Position numbers and translations under genes: made by a program. From Verrucomicrobiota bacterium (lineage in GTDB: Bacteria > Verrucomicrobiota > Verrucomicrobiia > Limisphaerales > UBA1319): a DNA stretch of 64,000 bases. The notes under the pieces are model-generated. The model made no database searches. It saw only the letters and a list, made by a program, of their open reading frames with translations, and was not told the DNA's origin. This document shows positions 43,606 through 52,096 of this stretch, piece after piece; position 1 is the stretch's first letter, and each line of letters starts with the position of its first letter. The stretch is taken from the NCBI GenBank assembly GCA_022711435.1, contig JAKLFB010000002.1, positions 186,001 through 250,000 of the forward strand. The letters are read 5' to 3'.

Positions 43606-45135
43606 ATGAAAATCCAATTGGCCATCGGTTGGGCGGTCGTCGCTGGACTGAGCCTGGAGGCCGGGCTGCCCCGCGCCACCCCGGAATCGCAGGGGGTGCC
43701 GTCCTCGGCGATCCTCTCGTTTGTCGAAGCGGCGGACAAGGGCATCGACTCCTTGCACAGCTTCATGCTGGTGCGGCATGGGCGCGTGGTTGCCGAAGGC
43801 TGGTGGTCCCCCTACAGCGCCGAGTCGCCTCACGCCCTTTACTCGCTCAGCAAGAGCTTCGCTTCGACGGCGGTCGGGCTGGCGGCCGCCGAGGGCCTCC
43901 TCAGCCTGGATGACGAGCTGGTGAAGATCTTTCCCGAGGACGCCCCCGCCGAGCCGGGCGCCCATCTGAGGGCGATGCGGATCCGCGATCTGCTCCGGAT
44001 GAACACGGGCCATGAAACCGAGCCGCCGCGCGCGGCCGATCCGGCGTGGAAGAAGGCCTTCCTGAACCATCCGGTGCGGTTCAAGCCGGGAACCCACTTT
44101 CTCTACAACACGTCGGCGACCTACATGCTGGCGGCGGCGGTCGAGAAACGCTCGGGAATGCCGCTGGTCGATTACCTCCGGCCCCGGCTGTTCGATCCGC
44201 TGGGCATCGACCATCCCATCTGGGAGAAGAGCCCCGAGGGGATCACCCTGGGCGGCTATGGATTGAGCGTCCGCACGGAGGACATCGCCTGCTTCGGCCA
44301 GCTCTACCTGCAGAAAGGGAAATGGGCCGGGAAACAGGTCGTCCCCGAATCCTGGGTGGCCGAGGCGACAGCGCTTCAGACCTCCAATGGCAGCAACCCG
44401 GCCAGCGATTGGGACCAGGGATACGGCTACCAGTTCTGGCGCTGCCGCAACGGCTGCTATCGCGGCGATGGTGCCTTCGGCCAATACTGCATCGTCATGC
44501 CAGGCCGCGACGCCGTCATCGCCATCACCAGCGGGCTCCGCGATATGCAGGCGGTCCTGAACCTGGTGTGGGGCCAGCTGCTGCCCGCCATGGGCGATGC
44601 GCCGCTTCCGGCTGATGCGGTCGCCCGGGAGAACCTCGTGCGCAAGCTCCGGAGCCTCGAGCTGCCCCCCCAGATCGGAACGGCATCCGCACCCGGCGTT
44701 TTCGGGCGCAAATACCTGTTCCCGGGCAACGCGAGGAAGCTCGAGACCATCGCGCTCGAGAGGAATGCCGACGGCACGACGGCGCTGGCCGCCCGGGTCG
44801 ACGGCGTCGAGGGGCGGATCGAGTGCGGTCCTGGGGCGTGGAAGAAGGGCCGCGCCGCGTGGGGCTCGAGCGCGCTCCAGCCCGTCGCCGCCAGCGGCGG
44901 CTGGACAGCCAGCGACACCTTCACCGCCAAGATCTGCCTCTATGAAACGCCCTTTGTGTTCGGGCTGAATCTCCGTTTTGCGGGTGACGAGCTTCGCTGC
45001 AGGATCGCGGCCAACGTCGGGTTCGGCCCCACCCAGGAGCCCGAGCTGGTGGGCACGATGGTCCGTGACGAAACCGCGGAAGCGAAAAACCAATCAAATG
45101 AACACGCGCCCCTTCATTCGCGGCCTCATCTGTAG
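43606..45135 (+). CDS. Secreted serine beta-lactamase-fold hydrolase
   Basis: A 509-residue exported protein. The signal peptide is short (MKIQLAIGWAVVAGLSLEAG). An upstream in-frame ATG at 43588 would add six residues. The fold is that of class C beta-lactamases and esterases: Ser80-Leu-Ser-Lys83 (ALYSLSKSFASTAV) is the catalytic SxxK, FLYNTSATYMLAAAVEKRSG provides the Tyr-x-Asn-like element, and VMPGRDAVIAITSGLRDM the third. It may be an esterase or peptidase. The C-terminal 150 residues form a beta-rich extra domain. The last 37 bp overlap the start of the decayed beta-helix gene. Confidence 0.88.
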   Translation: MKIQLAIGWAVVAGLSLEAGLPRATPESQGVPSSAILSFVEAADKGIDSLHSFMLVRHGRVVAEGWWSPYSAESPHALYSLSKSFASTAVGLAAAEGLLSLDDELVKIFPEDAPAEPGAHLRAMRIRDLLRMNTGHETEPPRAADPAWKKAFLNHPVRFKPGTHFLYNTSATYMLAAAVEKRSGMPLVDYLRPRLFDPLGIDHPIWEKSPEGITLGGYGLSVRTEDIACFGQLYLQKGKWAGKQVVPESWVAEATALQTSNGSNPASDWDQGYGYQFWRCRNGCYRGDGAFGQYCIVMPGRDAVIAITSGLRDMQAVLNLVWGQLLPAMGDAPLPADAVARENLVRKLRSLELPPQIGTASAPGVFGRKYLFPGNARKLETIALERNADGTTALAARVDGVEGRIECGPGAWKKGRAAWGSSALQPVAASGGWTASDTFTAKICLYETPFVFGLNLRFAGDELRCRIAANVGFGPTQEPELVGTMVRDETAEAKNQSNEHAPLHSRPHL

Positions 45136-46514
45136 ATTGTGGATTCTGCCCTTGTTTTTCCTCCTGTCGCAAGGCACCCGAGCCACGCAACTTTACGTCT
45201 CCCTGGCTGGCTATCACGTTCCTCCATTCACTAATTGGGTGAACGCTGCCACCAACATTCAGGCCGCTGTTGATGCCGCCTCCCCTGGCGACACCGTCTG
45301 GGTCACCAACGGTGTGTACGCCACGGGCGGACGCGTTATCCACGGCATTATGACCAACCGCGTTGCGGTGAACAAACCACTCACCCTGCAGAGCCTCCAC
45401 GGACCGGAGGTGACGATTACGTGGCGCTGACTAGCGCCAATCCATTGCCTCCATACACAAATTGGGCCACTGCGGCCACCGTCATCCAGGACGCGGTCGA
45501 CGCAGTCACCGTGCCCGGTGCGCTCGTGCTGGTCTCCAACGGCGTCTATGCCACCGGGGGCCGTGCCCTGATCGGCGTCGTCAGCAATCGGGTGGTGCTC
45601 GACAAACCGCTGGTCCTTCAAAGCCTGAATGGCCCCGCTGTCACCGTGATCCAAGGAAGCCCGAATTCGGATTTTCTCGGCCTTGGAGCCGCGCGTTGCG
45701 CCTATCTCTGCAGCGGGGCGTCACTGGTTGGTTTTACCCTCACCAACGGATCTGCCGCCGCCAACGACGACCTGGGTGGAAGCGGCGGGGGCGCCTGGTG
45801 CGCTTCGCCCACCGCCCTCGTAACGAATTGCCTGCTTGCTGGTAATCGAGCTCAATCCCACGGCGGTGCCGGATACAATGGCACGTACATAGGCTGCACG
45901 CTCGCGGCCAACTCCGCTTACGATGGTGGCGGAGCTTACAACGGCGCCTTGAGCAGCTGCATGCTATCCAATAATTCAGCCTCCGCCCGGGGCGGTGCTG
46001 CATATGGATCCGCGCTGGCCAATTGCGCGCTCATGGCCAACTCCGCTCCCGATGGAGGGGCGGCCTGTGAAAGCGCGCTCACGAATTGCACGCTCTCTGG
46101 TAACTCGGCTTCCTTCGGTGGTGGAGTCCATACCAGCACGGGGGACGCTTGCACGTTTGCGAGCAATTGCCTGGGCGCAGCAACACGGAATCCCCACGGA
46201 TGGATCGGTCGACGGCGCTGATCCCGACCAGGACGGGCTCAACAACTGGCAGGAGTCCCTTTGTCTCACTGACCCCGCCAATGCTGCCTCGGGCCTCTTC
46301 GTCGTGTCTGCAACCCCGGCAACCACCAACGTGATCGTGACCTGGCAAAGTGTTGCCGGCCTGACCTACTTCCTCCAGAGGAGCACCAATGTGGCGATGT
46401 CCTCGCCGTGGGCGCCAGTTGCCACAAACCATAGCGGCAAAGCGGGAAGCACCAGCTTCACCCACACCAACGCCGTGTCTGCCACAGGCCTTTTACCGCG
46501 TTGGCCTTCAATAG
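45099..46514 (+). pseudogene. Decayed beta-helix surface protein gene with internal duplication and frameshifts
   Basis: Fragments in changing frames make up one former gene. Fragment A (45099-45430) has a signal peptide (RLWILPLFFLLSQGTRA) and the start of a right-handed beta-helix (LYVSLAGYHVPPFTNWVNAA ... VYATGGRVIHGIMTNRVAVN). Fragment B (about 45412-46221, another frame) repeats this beginning (YVALTSANPLPPYTNWATAA ... VYATGGRALIGVVSNRVVLD) and continues with glycine-rich rungs such as NSAYDGGGAYNGALSSCMLS. Fragment C, in the third frame, carries AWAQQHGIPTDGSVDGADPD, the usual C-terminal domain, and the last residues FYRVGLQ, ending at the TAG at 46512-46514, need yet another frame. The junction of A and B looks like a deletion between two copies of the N-terminal unit. 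Confidence 0.8.
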
Positions 46515-47682
46515 ATCGAACGCAATGGGGTCTATATGACCGATCGACAGACAACCGGCGTTCACGGAATGGCTGCCCTGTCCTTGACGCGGACGCTGGC
46601 GCTGCAGGCCGCGTGGCCGGCCAGCCGTCGGCGTCCCATGCGATCGGGACCATTCGGAGCCGCGGCCGGCCGCCGAGGTCGCGGTCGTAATAGTGATGGA
46701 CGAGCCATTCCCGGCCGTTGCGTTCGAGGATCGAGGCATGGCCGGGGCCGATCCACCGATCCTCGGTGGCGAGCACGAGCGTGCCGCCGCCGTGGCGCAG
46801 GTCCGCTCCCTCGCGGTCCATATACGGCCCAGCCACCGACCGGCTGCGGCCGACTCGGATCTCATAGGTGCTCTGGATCCCGCGGCAGCACTTGCCCCAG
46901 TTCAGGAACAGGTAATAGAAATCGCCGCGCCGATGGAGAAACGGGGCCTCGATTTCCGGTGCCCACGCGATCCGCTCCGGCGCGCGGCTGGCATCGCGGC
47001 GCAGGCCGGTGGCAGCATCCAGCTCGATCAGGTGGATGCCGTTCCAGTAGGAGCCGAAGACCATCCAGAGCGATCCCGAGCTGGGATCGGCGAAGAGCGC
47101 CGGATCGATCGTGTTGAACCGATTCCCGGCGCGCGACACGATGACTGGCCCCCGGTCTTCCCAGGCCCAGTCCGTGGCGGAGGGATCGAGCGTCTTGCCG
47201 ACGGCCAGACCGATGGCCGAGGTGTTCTTCCCGAACGTGGAGACCGAATAATAGACGAAGAACATGCCATTCTCCCGGATGACGTCGGGGGCCCAGAGAT
47301 GGCCGCGGTTGCCGGGGACCAGTTCCTGATGCCAGCCGGGGAACTTGCCTTCGTCGAAAAGGCGCCCCTCCGGAAGCCATTTCCCGGAAGCGTCCTCGCG
47401 CAGCAAGGTCAGGCCCGGCCCGGTCGAGAAGCATCGGCTGACTCCATCGACGGTCACGATGGTCGATGGATCGTGGACGCGTTCAGGGTCGGGCCCCGGG
47501 CGGCGGGGGGCCAGTCCGACCGACGGATCTGTCGCTGCGAACGGAAAGCTGGCGCACGTCAGCCACAGGACCAGAACGCCGCATCGGGACGCCAGGCCGC
47601 CTGCCTGGACCCGGCCGCAGCCATCGATCGATCGGGCATTCAAGGCCGACGGGCTATCTGTTGGGGCGAGCGATCTGGTCAT
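46366..47682 (-). CDS. GH43 arabinanase-like protein, abnormal C-terminus
   Basis: A 438-residue glycoside hydrolase of family GH43 (endo-1,5-alpha-L-arabinanase type). The five-bladed propeller has VHDPSTIVTVDGVSRCFSTG with the general base Asp, HLWAPDVIRENGMFFVYYSV, FNTIDPALFADPSSGSLWMV with the pKa Asp, and WAPEIEAPFLHRRGDFYYLF with the acid Glu. The propeller ends at about the WDADGWPATRP segment. The last 75-80 codons run antisense through the decayed beta-helix gene and look acquired by loss of the original stop. A start at 47682 overlaps the 3' end of the debranching enzyme gene by 29 bp. The signal sequence (CGVLVLWLTCASFPFAATDP) lies about 30 residues in, so a later start is possible. 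Confidence 0.8.
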   Translation of the reverse strand: MTRSLAPTDSPSALNARSIDGCGRVQAGGLASRCGVLVLWLTCASFPFAATDPSVGLAPRRPGPDPERVHDPSTIVTVDGVSRCFSTGPGLTLLREDASGKWLPEGRLFDEGKFPGWHQELVPGNRGHLWAPDVIRENGMFFVYYSVSTFGKNTSAIGLAVGKTLDPSATDWAWEDRGPVIVSRAGNRFNTIDPALFADPSSGSLWMVFGSYWNGIHLIELDAATGLRRDASRAPERIAWAPEIEAPFLHRRGDFYYLFLNWGKCCRGIQSTYEIRVGRSRSVAGPYMDREGADLRHGGGTLVLATEDRWIGPGHASILERNGREWLVHHYYDRDLGGRPRLRMVPIAWDADGWPATRPAAPASASRTGQPFRERRLSVDRSYRPHCVRSIEGQRGKRPVADTALVWVKLVLPALPLWFVATGAHGEDIATLVLLWRK

Positions 47683-50600
47683 GTTTTGCACGCGCGTTGC
47701 GGTGGGGTTGGCCATCGAGCAATTGCCAGACACGGAGGGATTCGGTGGCGCTCCACGCCTGGGCATCGCAGCCGCGCTGGGCATGGGGCGCGTCGCCGTC
47801 GACGATCTCGGGCAAGTGGCCGGCGCAGCCTTCGATGATGAGCCGATCGAGGCTGCCCAGGTAAGCGCGCGCAGCGGCCACGGCGGCGGGCTCGAAATCC
47901 CAGGCGACCGCCATGGCCTCGGCAAAGACGGGCAGCGTCCAGACCCAGGCCGTGCCGTTGTGGTAGGCGGGCTTGCGGCGCGTGTCTTCGTCGCCAGCAT
48001 ACTCCCCCCAATACGGAAAGTCCGGATTGTTCAGAAGGCGGCCGTCCGCGGCTCGCACGGGCAGGGGAGGCGTGGCCGGCAGCGGAGCGAGCGATCGGAG
48101 GGCGCCCGGCACCAGGAGATGCTGTTGGGCGGCGGCCACGCAGCGGCGGGCGCGCGAAGGCTCGACGAGGCCCAGGCTGACGGCCAGGAGCATGTTGCTC
48201 CGGAGGGCCGGAGAAGGGAATGCCTTCGGGGCCGGCGTCCCCGGCCCGGCCTCGAGGACGTCGGCGAGGTGCCCGGGGGCTTCGAGCCAGAACCAGCGCT
48301 GAAAGGATGCCTCGGCTCGAGCGGCCAGCTCGGCCCAGTCGATCCGCCCGGCCCGCGACCGGCGCGACGCCGGGTGAACGCCGCAGGCCAGCTGTTTCAG
48401 GAGCCGGATCCAGAGCGCCTGGATCTCGACGGGGTAACCCTCGCGAGGCGTTGCGGCGGGGTGATTCGTGTCCATCCAGGTGAAGTGCGCAGGGCTCCAG
48501 ACCAGGGCCGACTCGGGATCCATTCGGATGCCATTGGGCGTGCCGTCGTGGTATCCCCGCGCGATCGAGACCAGCACATCGGCGACTGTGCGCGGGGGAT
48601 TGCCGGCTGGCTGTCGGTAGAAATCCGCTCCGGCGCGCTGGGCGTATTCCTCGCACACCAGCCCGAACCAGAGCGGGGCATCGGAGGTGTCGCGATTGGA
48701 GGTGTTCTCGCCGTGAATGGCATTGGGCAGCGTCCCATCGCGCTCGAGGCGGGCGAAGGTCAGCAGGATCTGGCGGACATCCTCTTGATAGCCCGCGGCC
48801 AGAAGGCCTCGGGCGCAAATGAGGGTGTCGCGGCCCCAGTCCAGGAACCATGGGTAGCCCGCAATCACGGTCCGGCCCGGATTGCGCCGGACCAGGTAGG
48901 CGGGGAGGATGGCCGCCAGGTGACGCATGAACGCCGCAGCCGCCGCGGATGTCCCCGCCGATGCGGCCGCAGCCGGCGAGTGGATCCGCGACACGCGCGC
49001 CGGCGGATGCTCCGAGCGCCGGCCGGAGGCGGGGACGGGGTCGGCGTCGAGCTCGATCGCCGCCTCGGCGCCGGGCCGCAGCGGCAGCTCGAACCATCCG
49101 GGGCTGTACGCGTCGCCTTCGGCCACCTGGCCGCGGGTTTGTTCGATCGGATGTGAAATCCGGTCGCACCATTCGGGCTGGGGGTGGAACCGGCCTGCGG
49201 AAGCCTGCACCTGCAGCCGCCGGTCGGGGACCGGGGTGAACTCGAAGCCGATGGCATCGGGGAGCAGACGGGTATGGGTGCTGAAATGGTGTTCCGCGCC
49301 CGCGTTGCGATGGGTCTCCTGGTGGTAATTCCGGTCCTCGACGTCGATGCGGACCGTCAGCCGGACATCGGCCGAAGCGGGCAGGTCCCGGCCGCGGCGC
49401 GGCGGGCCGGCCGGACGCAGGAATCGCAGGCGAACGACGTTCAGCCCCGCGGGCATCTCGGCCTCGAGATGGATTTCGACGCAGCGTCCGTCGCCCGCAT
49501 TGGCGACGAACTCCCACCGGGCCGGCGGCCCAGGAGACGCAAACGCCAGGTTGCGCCCATCGAGCGGCGACAGAAAGCCGTCGGCATTGACCCAGACCCG
49601 GGCGCGCTTGGCGAGCACGTGGCGATCGACCGGAATGTCAGGGTTCAGATTGGCGGCCAGGAGGCAGTCGTATTTGGACTCGATCCGTCCGAGGTCGAGA
49701 TGGAGGCGGGCCATGGCGCCGCGGCCATTGGTGAGAAGGAAAAGGCCGGGCGCATCGGCGCCAGGCTCGTCCACCTGCCGGATCAAACCGGCCAGATCCG
49801 GCTCGGCGGACAGCCAGCGGAGGCGGGCCTCGATGCGCTGCACCGGGGCGTCCAGGATCTGAAGCCTCAAGGCCGAATCGCCGCTGGCAGCCTGAGGCGG
49901 AAACGCCGCGCAATGGACGCCGCCCAACCTTTGCGAGGCCAGAGGCCGCCCGGGACGGCCGCGTGCCGGGTGGACGCGCGCCCGGAACGGATGCCCGCAC
50001 TCGATGAGCAGCCAATGCCCGGGCGGGATGAGCGTGATGCGGCGCAGATCGTTCGGGCGCCAGACGATAACCGCCGGGTAATGATCGCGGGCGGTCAGCC
50101 GGCGCAAAGCGGGGATGAGCGGCTCCCGGTCGATCGCGGCGGCCAGCCCGTCCAACGCGGCCAGGAAGCGGAACGGGCCCCTCTCGCCGACCAGAGCGGC
50201 CAGATCGAGCCACGAGTGAGCGCCGAGCCGCTCGGCCGGCGCCGTCTGCGCAATGGCTTCGACCGCCCACGCGGCGGCGGCGCGCTCCTGGCGGTAGCGG
50301 TCGCCGGCCAGCCCGCGCGGCTGCCGCTCCACCGCCAGGCAATGGCAGGAGGCCGGGGCGAGCTCGAGTTGGCGCCCGCCTCCCGGCAGCGAGTGGATCG
50401 CCGGCAGCGTCTGGCCCAGGAGATCGATCGCGCCGGATTGGACGAATGGGAGGGCCCGAGGCGGGACGACCACCCGGGCTGCATGCTGGACGTCGGCATT
50501 GACAAGCACCAGGACGCGGTCCTGACCGTCCGCCGACTCGCGCAGCAAAACCAGGACATCGGATTCGACCGCGCTGAGCCGCTCGATGCGGGCACCGTCG

Positions 50601-52096
50601 AAGAACGCCGGGTGCTCGGACACAAGCTGGTTCAGCGCGGCGATCTCGGGCACGATGTTGTCCGGCTGGCCCCAGGCCAGCCCCGTGGTCGCATGGACAT
50701 CGATCTTCTCCGGGGCGAGCCACTCGACGCCGCAGGCGAAGCCGAATCCGCCGCTGACGCTGGCCAGCGCGCAGACCCGGTTGCGCAAGAGGGACCAGGC
50801 CCGGCCTTTCTCGGCCAGACGGCGATTATCGTGGGTCTCGCTGTAATGGATCCAGAGGCCGCGCTGGCGGGATTGGGGCAGGCAGTAGTCAAGGTAGGAG
50901 GCGATCTCGAGGCCCGAGAAGTTCTGGAACAGCTCGGAGTAGGCCCACTGCATGCCGCCCTCGGTGAGGATCTCCTCCGTGGCGGACCATGGCCCCCCCA
51001 GGCCTTCCAGAAGAAAGATCGTCTCCGGAAACTGATCCCGAATCCGGGCGATGATGTATTGCCAGGCCGGCAAAGGCACCTTGTAGCCGGCGTCGCACCG
51101 GAAGCCGTCCACGCCGCGGTCGCACCAGGTGAGAAATGCGCCGGCAAGGTGATCCCACAGGTCCGGGGTGCGATGGGCCAGCTCGACCAGGTCCTCCCAT
51201 GTGGTGCCCCAGGCGCCCGGGCTGAGAAAGGTCCCATCCGAACCCCGCAGAAACCATTCGGGGTGCGTCTCCTGGAGGACAGATCCCCAGCCGGTGTGGT
51301 TGATGGCCAGGTCGAGAAACAGGCGCCCGCCGGCCGCGTGCGCCGCGTCGGCCAGCTCCATGAATTGATCCACGCCGGTCGTGCGGCGGTCGAACTCGAC
51401 CAGAGCCGGATCGACGACGGTGAAGTCCAAGGCGGCATAGGGGCTGCCGTGGCGCCCCATGCGCGCATAGGTGGCAGGGGTCGGATTCACCGGCAGCAGA
51501 TGCAGGATGCGGCAGCCCAGCGTCCCGACAATATGGGGTATCTGGCGGGCCAGGTCGCGAAGCTTGCCCGAGGGCGGGATCACGGTGTAGCCCTGGCGAT
51601 CCCATCGGGCGATGAGCCTCTCGCGCGACTCCCGCCGGGCTCGGATCTGGTCTCGCGCCGGGCCGAACAGGCGCGGGAACGCGCAGTAGATCGTGTTGCC
51701 GGTGCGATAGGCGTCGGGGTGAATGCTCAGGCCGGCATCCGGGCCCTCCGGCCAATGCTGGAAGCCGTCTGGATCGAGCGCGTAGGCCTTCGCTTTGTAA
51801 AAGCCGGTCTCGACCAGAGGCGTCTCGATCGCGGCAACCGATCCCGAAATGGCCAAAGGGATGTCGCGCCAGGCCGCCCCGGCGATGGGCGCCTGGCGGT
51901 GGAAAGCCCGGATGATCCCCGCCCGCTCCTCCGGCCCGCGGCCCAGGTTCGTCCGTAAAAAGGCCCGCCACCCCCGCGGCCACGGCCTGTCCCCCATCCG
52001 CAGGCTGAACCGCGCCACGTCGCCCACAAAATGCAGCGCGCGCGCGCCCGGGGCTGGATCCATGTGCAGGGGCGTCATACCGGATCCGACCCTCAT
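47654..52096 (-). CDS. Fused GH13 + GH133 glycogen-debranching-type enzyme
   Basis: A 1480-residue cytoplasmic protein with no signal peptide. Residues about 150-560 are a GH13 alpha-amylase barrel: nucleophile Asp335 in GVDGFRCDAGYKVP, acid Glu364 in IFLLEGLGG, Asp423 in SETHDNRR, and FLDLAINHTGW as the conserved strand. After a long linker region with an irregular beta domain, residues about 1040-1460 are a GDE_C/GH133 amylo-alpha-1,6-glucosidase toroid: GYPWFLDWGRDTLICARGLL (about 1080), NAIHGENTSNRDTSDAPLWF, VEIQALWIRLLKQLA and AWSATESLRVWQLL near the end. The order is that of the eukaryotic glycogen debranching enzyme. ATGA overlap with the HEAT gene fixes the start. Confidence 0.9.
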   Translation of the reverse strand: MRVGSGMTPLHMDPAPGARALHFVGDVARFSLRMGDRPWPRGWRAFLRTNLGRGPEERAGIIRAFHRQAPIAGAAWRDIPLAISGSVAAIETPLVETGFYKAKAYALDPDGFQHWPEGPDAGLSIHPDAYRTGNTIYCAFPRLFGPARDQIRARRESRERLIARWDRQGYTVIPPSGKLRDLARQIPHIVGTLGCRILHLLPVNPTPATYARMGRHGSPYAALDFTVVDPALVEFDRRTTGVDQFMELADAAHAAGGRLFLDLAINHTGWGSVLQETHPEWFLRGSDGTFLSPGAWGTTWEDLVELAHRTPDLWDHLAGAFLTWCDRGVDGFRCDAGYKVPLPAWQYIIARIRDQFPETIFLLEGLGGPWSATEEILTEGGMQWAYSELFQNFSGLEIASYLDYCLPQSRQRGLWIHYSETHDNRRLAEKGRAWSLLRNRVCALASVSGGFGFACGVEWLAPEKIDVHATTGLAWGQPDNIVPEIAALNQLVSEHPAFFDGARIERLSAVESDVLVLLRESADGQDRVLVLVNADVQHAARVVVPPRALPFVQSGAIDLLGQTLPAIHSLPGGGRQLELAPASCHCLAVERQPRGLAGDRYRQERAAAAWAVEAIAQTAPAERLGAHSWLDLAALVGERGPFRFLAALDGLAAAIDREPLIPALRRLTARDHYPAVIVWRPNDLRRITLIPPGHWLLIECGHPFRARVHPARGRPGRPLASQRLGGVHCAAFPPQAASGDSALRLQILDAPVQRIEARLRWLSAEPDLAGLIRQVDEPGADAPGLFLLTNGRGAMARLHLDLGRIESKYDCLLAANLNPDIPVDRHVLAKRARVWVNADGFLSPLDGRNLAFASPGPPARWEFVANAGDGRCVEIHLEAEMPAGLNVVRLRFLRPAGPPRRGRDLPASADVRLTVRIDVEDRNYHQETHRNAGAEHHFSTHTRLLPDAIGFEFTPVPDRRLQVQASAGRFHPQPEWCDRISHPIEQTRGQVAEGDAYSPGWFELPLRPGAEAAIELDADPVPASGRRSEHPPARVSRIHSPAAAASAGTSAAAAAFMRHLAAILPAYLVRRNPGRTVIAGYPWFLDWGRDTLICARGLLAAGYQEDVRQILLTFARLERDGTLPNAIHGENTSNRDTSDAPLWFGLVCEEYAQRAGADFYRQPAGNPPRTVADVLVSIARGYHDGTPNGIRMDPESALVWSPAHFTWMDTNHPAATPREGYPVEIQALWIRLLKQLACGVHPASRRSRAGRIDWAELAARAEASFQRWFWLEAPGHLADVLEAGPGTPAPKAFPSPALRSNMLLAVSLGLVEPSRARRCVAAAQQHLLVPGALRSLAPLPATPPLPVRAADGRLLNNPDFPYWGEYAGDEDTRRKPAYHNGTAWVWTLPVFAEAMAVAWDFEPAAVAAARAYLGSLDRLIIEGCAGHLPEIVDGDAPHAQRGCDAQAWSATESLRVWQLLDGQPHRNARAKHDQIARPNR

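Noticed and set aside
41612..43609. Plus-strand open frame of 665 codons
   Set aside because: It is antisense to uvrB, which is certain.
46515..46560. Another copy of the 29-bp motif near GCAATGGGGTC at 46523
   Set aside because: Only 11 bases agree with the motif at 20222; the AT-rich part is absent.
49184..51958. Plus-strand open frame of 924 codons
   Set aside because: It is antisense to the debranching enzyme, whose catalytic motifs are all on the minus strand.
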